A stretch of DNA of 64,000 nt. It comes from Stichopus chloronotus. Lineage: Eukaryota; Echinodermata; Holothuroidea; Aspidochirotida; Stichopodidae. How positions within the stretch are numbered: the first letter of the stretch is position 1; the number at the start of each line of letters is the position of its first letter. The stretch is taken from positions 34,535,200-34,599,199 of the forward strand of contig CM037843.1 in the NCBI GenBank assembly GCA_021234535.1. Direction: 5' to 3'. Positions 34,901 through 46,900 of this stretch are shown here, piece after piece. The position numbers were made by a program, and so were the translations under genes. The notes under the pieces were generated by a model. The model was not told the origin of the DNA and did no database searches. It saw nothing but the letters and a program-made list of their open reading frames with translations.

Positions 34901-37900
34901 CCAGCTTTTGTTCTTGCTTTTGTCTGTGTATTTATTCAAAAGGAATCGCTTCTGTTTTATATTTTTATGCGTTTTGTATGTTCTCATCTTACTGATCATG
35001 CAGTTCAGTATTTTTACAGGAGTGGGAATGGGTGTGGAGTGGTACGGGATTTCTCCTTCCCTTGGTGTGAAAATGTTTTGAAAATTTTATGACACTTTTA
35101 AGTTATAAAATTTAAGCATAATTACAACATAAAATAGAAATTTGGAAACTTTAGGTAGGAGCCTTTATGTTATGTTTACATCAGTCAGTAACCACTGTAC
35201 AGTAAATGAACACATGATACTTAAAAGAGAAGGGTGATCCTTCCATTTCTTACTGCAACTGGTTTTTGTGAGCAATTTTAATAGAACAAAATAAGCCTAT
35301 ATAGCTGATTTTTGGTTTTGATGAAACTGTAGCCTTTGTAATCATGCATTGGTGCATGTGTGTGTGTGTTTGTGATGACTACACAGTAAACATGGTATCG
35401 CAAAAGAGGATGCTTGGATAGATCTCATATTTAGCACATAGGTGTACTACATTAGTGCAAGAACCCCATTGTTTTTGGTGGAAGCTCCATGGTCATTTTT
35501 GGTCAACAGGGGTCAAACTGTGAAAACCTATATCTTAAGAAGGGAAGCTTGGAAAATTGTGTACCACATTGGTTACAAGATCACTTTTGACTTTGGTGGA
35601 GGTCAAAGGTCATTTTAGGTCAACAGGGACACATGAAATTCTTGTAAAAGTCATATGAAGGGAAGCTTTGACAGCCCTGTCATATTGAGTATAGTTGTGT
35701 CTCATCGAGTACAAGAAGCATTTGGTCTTTAATGGAGGTCAAAGGTCATTCAATGTCAGCAAGGATCAAATTGGGAAAACCTTGTGGACATGATCTTAAG
35801 AAAGGAAGCTTGTAGGGATCTCATATTTCATACAAAGCATACGTAGTGTTTGACACATACTAATGCTATGATGTCAGATTCAGAAACAAATGCTCATAAT
35901 TAAATCATTGAAACCATAATGCATTTGTGCATTCTGGTTAAACTGAATTCTGCTGAAAATTCTATCGGGGCAATTTACCCCTTTGCTGCCCCCCCCCCCA
36001 CCATGGATCCGGCATTGGTGTTACACAGTATGCTTCCATACTGTACATTTTACACAGTAATGTTACAGGCATTGTGAACATGTGGCAATTGCAAACCTCA
36101 CAGAAATTAAAGGGACTGGTCACTGTTGGAAATATATATTTCTTAAAGAGAAGAAATATTTTTCTCTCTCAATAGGTGAACCATATCTCAATAGCACATT
36201 CAGTTTCAGAGTTACGACTTCCTAAAGATATATTGAAAACAGTACATTGTCTAATGGCGTACTTCATCATGTCATCGAGATGCAACTACTGTACTTGAAT
36301 ATCCTTTGTATTTTGTTATAATTTTCATTGTCATAAAGCTTAATGCTTACAATAGTTAAAAAAAATGTGACCTTAAATTTCCACAATATTTTAAGGCCAA
36401 ATCTACTAAAGCCTGGTCTCACGTAGCCCGCGCTCAGGGTAACACTGTGTTACCTTGCGCTCGAGTAACGTGAGAACGCGGGTTTACTCGGGGTCGGTGT
36501 TTAAATTTCGATCCACGTCCAAACGCAGGGTTCTGCGGTTTAAACACCGTGTTTATGGTAATAAATCAAGATAACATGTATTTTAAGACTTAGATGACCC
36601 GTACTTCCGGTTCAGGGGGTGCACATCACAACAAGAGGCTAGCGGTACTGCACTTTGTGCGAAGTATTTGACCTTGTTACTATGGTAGCACAACCAATTC
36701 AATTTTACTTGGGGTACTTGAGAACACATGCTGGAAAACTCGATGTTAACCTGCGGTTTTGTCCTTTTGTAAACACAGGTTTCAGTGCCTGTCGTGGGTA
36801 CGTGAGACCAAGCCTCTATATACCCAACCTACATTTCACCAGTGTCAAACTAGCTTCAAGGTTAAATGAGGGCTTCAATTTCAGAAAAAACAAAGGTTTC
36901 TTATAATAATTTGCCACTCTTATCTGGCATTTTGGTAGCCTTGAGGCTACTGGAAATCTTTCTTGACCAGAGAAGCCTTTCTTTGAACAGCAACATCTTG
37001 AGTAAGGAGCAAGATATTGGCATGGGGTTTGGAATGCCTGCACTGGATAATTATTTATTCACTTTTATTGGTTTCGATGATGAGAGAAACCTATGCATTC
37101 ATGATGGCGTGTATATGTATGTGTGTATGTGCGTGTGTGTGTGTATGTGTGTATGTATGTGTGTTTGTGACACTTCTCGTTAACACGATATCTCCAGAAG
37201 GGAAAGTCTGATGTTTCTCAAACTTGGTACACAGATGCCCCATATGAAAACCTTGTTAACACAATATCTCAAGTTAGGGAAGTTGAATGAACTTCATACA
37301 TAGTATGTAGATATGCTATAGTGAGAGAAAGAACCCTATCCTTTTTGATGGAGGTCAAAGGTCATCTGAGGTCACCAGAGGTCAAACACTGAGAATCTTG
37401 TTATCACAATATCTCAAGATGGGAAACTGTGACAGTTCTCAAACTTGGTACATAGATGCCCGATATTGAGAGGAAGCCCCTATTGTTTTTGGTGGAGGTC
37501 AAATGTCATCTGAGGTCACCAGAGATCAATACTGAAAATCTTAACGTAATATCTCAAGGTAGGAATCATGGAAACTTTTGGTATGTAGTTTGTCAATGTT
37601 TTACATTAAGTAGAATAAGCCTATTGTTTTTGGTGGAGGTCAAAGGTCACACTGGGTCAAAGGAGGTCAAATTGTTAAAATATTATGAACATGATATTGC
37701 AAGAAGGGAAGCATCTACAGAACTTATATGGAGTTTGAAGCTGTGCCTTATTGAGCAAAACTAGCTCACTGTTTTCCACTGAGGCCAACAATAATTTGAG
37801 CTCAACTGGAGTCAAGTTGTGAAAACCTTGTAGACATTCAAGGAAGCTTGGACAGATGTCATATTTGATTTTCAGATGCACCTTATTCGGTGCAAGATGC

Positions 37901-40900
37901 CTGTTGATTTTGTTAGAGGTAAAAACTCATTTGGGATCAACATATCTTCACAACATGCAATATGCCAGATTCAAAATACTCATACTGTAATTGAATCATT
38001 GAAACCACAATGCCTCCTGGCTTTCTGGTTAAAGAAATGCTCAGTAAAATGTGCCTTTAAATTCGCAAACTGTAGTCATACATTTTAAGGCTTGCATGCA
38101 CTACATGAATCTGAAACACCAACAAGTTGCTGCTATTTACATGTGTTTATATCTTTCACAGCGCAAAGGTGCTAAGGTAACTTCAGTCGGTGGAAACAGC
38201 AATGGGATTCATAACCTGCAAGGGAACTCAGATTTTGTACCTTTCTTAACCAGAACTGTCGGCAACTTTGAGCCTTCCTCCAGAAAGCCAGTGCCTGGAC
38301 CAGGAGAAGGAGGTAAACCAGTCAGAACAAATAGGGAGGAACAGGCAGATGTGCAGAGATCAATTGATGAATATGGTTTTAACCAATATGTCAGTGACAA
38401 AATATCTTTGGACAGGAACATCCCTGACCTAAGGCATGATCAGTGAGTATGAACCTTATGCTTCCTGTCATGGAAGCTTATAACCTGTGATGTAATTGGT
38501 CCCGAAGTCAGAACCTGTATTATTTATTAAATATTTAGAAGTTACTGAAACAATGATCTGTCATGATAGCATATTAACCAACACACAGCCCCCCCCCCCA
38601 CGTTACATACACTGTAAGCATTCGTGGAATGGAAACTTAAAACCTGTGGTGGAATTGTTCGCAAAGTCAGAAACTATATTGTTTATTATTCAGGATTTAG
38701 TGAAACAATGATCTGTCATGTGTAGCGTACTAACCAACACACAGTAGGCATTTGTGGAAATTCAGTGATTATTCAAATTAAGAGCATCTGTGCAGACCGA
38801 GTGCTAAACCTGAGGTCACGGAACAATAACAGCAGGTGAATCGTTACCGCCAATTGATGCACAAGTAACTCTCTGGGTTGTGAACATTCAGATGAGAGAC
38901 TTAATTACTGGGAGTGCGATCTAAATTGAAACTCAGAATACCGTACCTACAGTATACGTAGCAAGTCAGCTGTGCAATTAGGTTTGTCAATCGTTGATGT
39001 GGGGATTTCAAACCATATATATGATCTTTGCTTTCATCAAGCATTGCAGTCTAACAAACCTTTGCAGGATCCAAGCAAAATGCTTCGTTTTAGCTCGGTG
39101 GTATGTGTGTTTTTTTTTTAATCTTAAAGGGTACAATTTGGGGTATGTAATCATAGATCGCATTTCTACATCACTTTTGTTTCTTCATCGGTTTGGGGGA
39201 GTGGGTTCTTTCCTTTATCTCAGAATATGGGAGGGGAAAGGGATAGATTCTACTTGGTAGAAACATTACCTCTGATATAGATACCGGTTAGCTGGTTCCT
39301 CATCAGTGTCAGTGAGAGGTGAGTTTGTTACATTTGTCTGTTTTGAAATCTGTTATGAATTTATGGATTTCGAGTGCCTGGAGGCTGGCACAGTTGCATG
39401 AACTTGAATATTTACATTTGCAGTCGATGCTGGATACCTTACAAATTAATTAATACTATTACAGATTTACAATTAAAACAGAGAATAATACAATGTAGGG
39501 GTAGAATATGACCCATTTGAAAAACAAAATAAAAAGAAACATAAGAACAATTCAGTTCTTTAAAACAAACTGTTAATTTGCGTCTCCAAACAGAAATAGA
39601 AAGAGCTGGTGAAAAAAGTTTGACACTGTGTGTCTGATCAATCTCTCCTTTCATTGTTTACCAGCGAACTGGAAAACAATGGGCACTATGGCCTTATTAT
39701 ACATGAGTAAATCCCATTTGGAAAGTGTCCTCTCCACTTCGCTCCCATTATCCTTCTCAAAATAATCACAGCATTCATGATATGTTATAAGTTTGTTGTA
39801 TTACAAAATTAGGGGAACTGCTGCTTTTTTTAGGCCCCAAAATATTTTTAAATACATTCAATGATTCCTTCATCTTGGACCCTCTCATCATCCCTGCCCT
39901 CTCTTTCCATCAATCATTTCACTTTAATAGAAAAGAAAAAATGAAAAAAGAAAAATGAAAGTTAACATTTTCTAAAGGGTTTTATTTTAGTGAATAGTGA
40001 ATCGGTGCATTCTGACTTGTAACTAGTCTATTGTAACAGTGGCACTCCTTTTGAGGTTGAACCTCTGCATCAAGTTAATATTTACACCATGGTTGCTATG
40101 TTGTTGTAAAAGTAAAAAATTGCTGTTTACAGAGCACATGAGGAGGAAGTGCTCTTTTGTCGTTAATACAGCTTACTGTACTTTTATCCAAATTGCATAA
40201 CAAAGAGAAATCATTAAGTACTTTCACCTGCATTTGGTCTATTAGTGTAAGTTTCCAACTATGTGTAATTCATCTTCTTTTCGTATCTTCTTTATACTGC
40301 CTGTAAGGATAATTCCAGCAGTTTATAGATCAGTTATTGTTTGACTCATCGCCTTTTGTTTTATGTAATGTTTTATGTGTAAATGTAGGTGGTCAGCATA
40401 TATTTGTATCACACATTGTTGCACTAGAAAGTTGTATTACATTATTTTTTATTAATTTTTTGAACATTGTTCAATGTTAGATTTCGTTACCACTTCATGC
40501 TGTACAGTATATTGCCATAGAAATATCACACTAATTTTATCAATTGTAAATCACGCTGTACTTTAGGTAGGGTGGGTCATTTATAGCATTGTCAATTATT
40601 GTATACATGTACTGTAGGGTTGGGTGCCTGGCGGTACCAGAAATATCAGTTCTGGTATTCGCGGCAAATCAGTACCGGTAATTGCTAAAGTATCACCACT
40701 GCCCACATGTTCAAAGTAATAACAACAAGAAGTTCTGTGCGCTACATACTGTGGTAGTAATGCAGTAACTTGCATTCATGTCTTTAAGTAAATGTATCGA
40801 CAAAAGTGAAAAAAAAACGGTGGGGAAAAAAAATAAAAAACCAGTCGGGAAAAAAGGTTTCATCTGTACAGCTTCAGTGAGTTTTGAGAGCAGTACTGCA

Positions 40901-43900
40901 CATGGCAGCTAAATTGGTTGCATATGCAGCCAAACTTTTGTCGATGTGATCATGTGTCAACATACTACCCACCATTTGCAGCCTAGAAATTCAATGACAA
41001 GTCACCACTCAGGAATAAGTTCCTACGTCAGGTAATTTGATTATTGTACATTACTTACAAATTATTTTATTACATAAAATTGTGGAAAACTTGTTTTGTT
41101 GAAACTTTCTGCAAAAATACTGTACAAACAAATTTGCTGCCACTTGTATACACAGGCAATGTAACTTATGTGATAAAAGTCTATGGGTCATTCAACAGAC
41201 ACACTACAGTATATGTGCATCCTACAGTACTTTAGTCACTCAAAGAGAGTAACTCACTGTACTATTTCAATGGGAAAATTAGCTGTTATTCGCCACCTCA
41301 GTTCGGAGCTGAGCAAAATGTCTATGCTCAGGCCAGGAGACCCCAGTGTAGAATGACTGACAGCCTTGAAGACTGTATTGCATCACCCTAAGCTATATTT
41401 TTACCTCCTGGAAAGGAAAATTCTCAACTGGTTCTAAGTTACAGCACTCTTAGATTGACAGCAAATTCGAAAGATGCAGAGCAGCTGGTATTACACAGCG
41501 TACACAGGGATCCATTGTTTGGATTACACATGTGGAGGAATTTAAGACAGGCTGAGGGAGGGACTAGAGGTAGGTGGTTGGGAGAATTGGAACTGTCTGG
41601 GGTGATACCTTACAGCCTTTAAAGTGAATGATACTGTATGAAAGTTCCTAGATCGATTCGTTGACCTACTTCCCATGTTTTTTGACAGCCAATCATAAGT
41701 TCATAATTCAAGTGGCAGACAGAAATTACTTTCATAATAAAATTCAAGGCAAGCTACTGTAGCCAGGATAGTTTTATCATTGTTGGTGGTGCATCATGGG
41801 AATTTCCCAGCCAACCTTAAATGCATTTAAAGTTGAATGTGAATGTGATTTTCATTAATGAGGTCAGTTCAGTGATTAAATGGTTTCCATAACTTCTTCA
41901 CATTACTAGAATTGCAATTTATTATTCATGAGGCCGATCAAATGACATGATTTTGCCTCGTACTGAAACTATTTCATCCACATGTGTTGTTGCTAATGGC
42001 GTATCATACAGAATCATTTCATTATGTGTACTGGCAACTAGAGGCTTTGCATTTGGGAGCCGTAAGGCATGTAAAGGTGGTCTGAATGTACAATCAATTA
42101 GAGTCTAGCTGGCAACTGTTCAAATCAAAACATTTCACTTCCTTGTACTGTAGAAGATCACAAAAATACAGAGCCGTGTTTAGACCAGCCCTGATACTGA
42201 GGCACCTTCACATTCTTGTTGACAAGATTGCGGTCAATGATTTGCTGTTATGTCACTTTTCACACAAACAGTGGCACAGCAAGCCTCTGTAGCAGCCACA
42301 AAGTACAGAACAGCTTGTTTGCTGGTACTGTACTTCGGTTGCCCAGACTAGAGTAAGGTGGGTGGGAGCATTGTTACTTTTGTAGGCTGACACTGCACCA
42401 CATTGACTTTTGCATACATGTTTTATGATAGTGAAGTACATGTGTTGATTGTTGGATTAACACACTGCTATTCTTTAGAGCTGTCACTGTGTGGTGTGTG
42501 CCAGGTTAACCGCAATAGTTCACAGCGTTGAATACATTGACTTTCAGAAGCCTGAGTTTTGTTTTGTTTTTATTTGTTTGAGGAGGTACCCGTACTGATA
42601 AATTTCGGTGGTACTGTACGTGAAGCATTCAACAGTACTTTCACTACCCACACACAGGTCGGCTGCCTGTGCTGGGAATATCAGTACAGCAAGTACCGGT
42701 ATTTACTTGGGTACTGGGATTCCCTCCAACTTTTGTATAGTGCAAGGCAAAAACATAAACCTTAACTGCATTTTGGGGGCAAATGTTTTGGGAGTTGAGT
42801 TGAAACATGAGTTGACCTTTGTGAAATTGTAATAGTAAAAGTTAGAGAACAAGGGATTGTGTGGACTTAACATCATCAACACTGTCCATGCTTGAGATCT
42901 AAAATCTTGCAGGAGAAGCTTTTAGCCTGTTTCCCAATCAAATTCTACTAGCAAACTATGGAAAAGGAGTTTAGAGACATGTATGCAGATATATGGCAAG
43001 TCAATATGTATGTACTGTGTTTAGGTTTGATTACAACTGCAAATTTGAACTTAAGTTAGATCTACACTGCCATCCTTTCAAACAGTTATTAGATTTTTGT
43101 ACTTCATGTAATTTTAAAATGTGTACTCTAGGGGTCATTGGCTATATGCAGTTGACACAAGAGTTTGTGTACATAGTTAAAAAATCATGGGTGAAGTTAC
43201 TTAAATACTTGATGTTGAGACTGTTTAGAAGGAGGTTTCTATTGACCCTGTTATCTGTAGTAACTCTTCACTCAGTAAATACTACAACTGTTACAGGTCC
43301 TCAGCATTGTCCCTTAACCTGAGAAGGATTAAAATTGCTAGAATTTAAGAACAGCTGCAGTGGAGATACTCAAATCTTATCATTCTTTGCAGACAAAAGA
43401 AAAAGAGAAGAAAGCTAAATTTTGTTTAAAGGTGATGCTTTAAAGAGGAAGAAATCGAAAGAGATACTCAGATATTTTTCTGGAATGTGTACTGCTAAAT
43501 ACTCTGTTGTCCATACATAATTACTGCACTTGCCATACTAGCCAAGCGTACTATACATTGCATGTCTACCCATTGCACTTGACCTAACAATTTGGAGGGG
43601 GGGTCCCATGACTCTGCAATGCATCACTTCTTTAAGTGTTTTATTAATGCTTTATACATGCCTAACATGCATGCTGTTTTGAATGTGTGATAACATTTCT
43701 ATGTTAGATCTACGTGTACCACCTTATTACTGTGCCTGATACATGCACATCTATGAATAGCAAATTTAACCTGGAGGTTACACATTCAAGTAACATTCAC
43801 TTCTTTCTAAGACAAGGCTGATTCATCAAAACCCTGAACGATGTCAATTTTTTTTTTGTCTTGTTATAATTGGAATGGAGAACTGATTTTAGTATTCCTC

Positions 43901-46900
43901 TGATTGATGAGGAGTGGTGAAACAAATGTACACACAACAGAGGCCCAAATAGGTGCAGTGTTTGAAAGATAAGAGAAGGTGTAAGCATTGTCAGTTTATA
44001 AGCAAACTGGAAGTGATGGGGGGAAAGTGTGAATGTTTGAGTTAAACCAATTTAAACAAGAAGAGTCCATGGGAGTTCTTGTCACGGTTGAAAAATGTAT
44101 GAACAGGGCAAACAGAATTAGAATAGAAACCAGACTGTCTATGACTCTATGACAGAAATAGCCACTCACCATACACAGTAGCCATGATTTTATAAATAAT
44201 TGATAGTAAAAGCAATCCCGGGGTAGTTAAAGGGAGTGGAATCAACATGTATCCCATTAATGTTAGAACATTCATATTTGAGCTTTATGATACAACCAAA
44301 TGAGTGAAAAATTAAACGTCTGGTTTGGTTATTTATGGTTGACATATTTTAGTACCTTTCTTAAATTCTTGTGCAAGAAGATCTTGATTCTTGGCACAGT
44401 AGATTATATTGCACTTAACAGGTTGTATGAGACACTTAAGTATGAAATATTTTTAAAGTATATGTGCTAAAAGCCTCATAAAAGTGTTCTGAATGGTGTC
44501 ATTTAATCATTTGTCCAACAGTAACATAGAAGTTATTGAAAAATGCAACCTGTGTGAATACTGAGAAAAAAGTGTGCCACTGTGTGCTTGATGAGCTAAC
44601 TTTTAAATCTGAATATGACGTAAAACAAAACTTCCAAGTAATCGTTATTGTCTCTTTCATTGTTGATACAGTCGGTAGCCTTTCTTGTGATAATACATTC
44701 ATATTTATGGAATAATGTTTCACAAAGCTTTAAAAAGTTCAAAAGTATGATTAAAACAACGACTGCTTTTGTATTTGTTTACATGACCTGTACAAGACAC
44801 TTTGATGTTTTCTGAAGGATACACTGTCTGAAAAGATTCACAGTGGGCCAAACTCTTCACAGTGTAGTCTAGCCCACACAATGGACGTATGCATTGCTCA
44901 AGCAGTAGCTCTGACTGCATTCGTCATGTACCAACGCCCGCGAACTATCGCTTGGATTCCGACTCAGTTGGTGTACAGATTGTAACCTATTAAAATTGGT
45001 TTATGCTGACGTAATTTTAATCACTCTCAGTAGGCAATCAGTGCTTCTTTCCCTTAGGCTATGATTATTCATGCTCTTTTGAGCAAATCATCAGACGTTA
45101 AGAGCAACTCATAAATTTACACCTTAGATCTTAGTTAAGACAAATCCCTAATTGTTCGCAGGTGTTTTGGTATGTTCGTTAGAAAAAGTGACACATTCCA
45201 ACACCTGCTGGGAAGGTTAAGTGTAGTATTAATGTTTGTGTAAACCCAATAATCAATGGACTTCATTTTTTGTTATTCCTAATGTTGCTCAATTTCTTTT
45301 TTTTTTGTGAATAAGCCAGTTTTCGGGAGCGAAGTGTGTCGTTGATAAGGTGTTATCTGAAGGCCATCCGCATCCGTTCCAAGAACAGATGTCAGGTGAA
45401 CTGATTTATGTGCACCTTGTATGTGTATTGGACCACATGATCAGAACGTGATGGAAAAGATAGAATGTGTGAAAAATAATCAAAGAATACCTTAAAGACC
45501 ATGTGACATGCATCTAGAAAAGAGCTGACTTCATTCAGATATTGTAGAGTGACACCCTTAATTAATGACAGTCTTTGTTTATATCTATTATCCTGTATGC
45601 GGCTTTCAAACTTTGTGGAAAATGCAAAAATGATGATGTGGAGTGTCACACAGCATTGGTATTTCTTTTGTTAAGCCAAGATTGTCTCTTTAGTTACTTG
45701 CCATCTGGTTTACCCATTGATATATGATATCTGAGCCAATATTTTTTACTGCAGACTGTAGCTACAGGTACAGTATAGGCTGTATATGCTTCCAAGTTTA
45801 AGAATAAAACCCTCATGGCATGTAAAATTCTCAGTTGTCCATGAAATAAATGTGTTGACAAAAATAACATGAGGCATGTGGGAATCCCTCCTTTGACATC
45901 ACAAATTTACACATTGCCTATGTTTATTTCATGATGCAATTGTAAAGCAAAAGAATGTTTGTTGAATGGTCAATATTTGATGGATGGTTATGAAAATTGT
46001 GGCCACGTGCAAAATTTTTAGTGGCTAAGTCAGTCACTTGACCTTTAATTTGCTCTTTAATGTATGCTTTAACTGTAGCTGCACCTGTCATTGGAATTAT
46101 ACTTATTGACTCATAACTGATATATCAACTTCACAATAATTTTCTTTACAACAGTGAAGGAAAGATTTTAGAAATTCTTCAAATATTTGGTACACCATCA
46201 ACCAGTGCTTCAGTTCTTCCCTCTCATTCTACCATAGGCTCTTTAAGTAAAAGTAATGCGTAACCTTCAGAACTGACGTTGATGTATGCACATATTCATG
46301 ACTTCATTTCCCAACATGATAAAGGGCTCTATAACTTGCGGGCAAATTGTCGATTAAGTGTTACATCATTAACATGTATTGTGCAGTATGTTGTGTCCAC
46401 TTGGGTGTTTGGAGAAAACATAAATGTTTTTGAAGCTGAATGTGATGATCTGATTGAAGTTTGAAATTTTCAGAATTATCCAATTGCAGATTGCTTCTTT
46501 TAACTTGAAATGTTTCTTCAATGAATACATTGTTAAGCTTGAGCAGTTGGTCCTCCATGGGGACATGAGATCAGATACAATGTGAAAAGGAATTAGCACT
46601 GTCGATTGACGTGCATTAGTTGTGTAGAGACACGTAAGTGCATTGTCTGTCGAAAATAATTTAATTTGGCGGATTTGGAGATTTACAGTCAGTGAATTAA
46701 AAGTCATACCAATTATCCCATTTTCAAGGTTAATGTAGTAGTTGCCGAGTAGATCAGTAATGTATAGAAGCCATGTATTGTACCTTGCATTCTGTTATCT
46801 TTGATATTTGAGTTTGAAGCTTGTTATTTCTCTTTCTTGCCTTCCCATAATCCATCTATCAGGTGTAAATACTGGAATTATCCAAAGAGTCTGCCTTCCA

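Larger units (their letters stand above)
31925..38161 (+). other. GALNT7-like intron 1
   Basis: A 6.2-kb intron rich in repeats. It holds two composite GT-head/minisatellite elements (35354-35942 and 37109-38033), a palindrome cluster (36418-36549), and C runs at 33503-33510 and 35989-35999. No open frame resembles a known protein. Confidence 0.8.
38443..46862 (+). other. GALNT7-like intron 2
   Basis: An 8.4-kb intron holding a two-copy duplication right after the donor (38472-38760), an 11-base C run (38589-38599) and copy 2 of a dispersed repeat (45649-46070). Scattered TACTGTA/TACAGTA words are common. No coding exon was recognised. Confidence 0.75.

Noticed and set aside
34727..35092. 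121-codon hydrophobic open frame in GALNT7 intron 1
   Set aside because: No family resemblance, AT-rich composition, no splice-consistent partners and located inside an intron.
37017..37211. Cys/Val-rich short frames over the GT microsatellite
   Set aside because: Produced by TGTGTATG repeats; part of the composite element head.
40615..40690. GGTACC/TACCGGTA-rich stretch, also echoed near 42590-42720
   Set aside because: Shared words are short and not collinear enough to claim a repeat copy.
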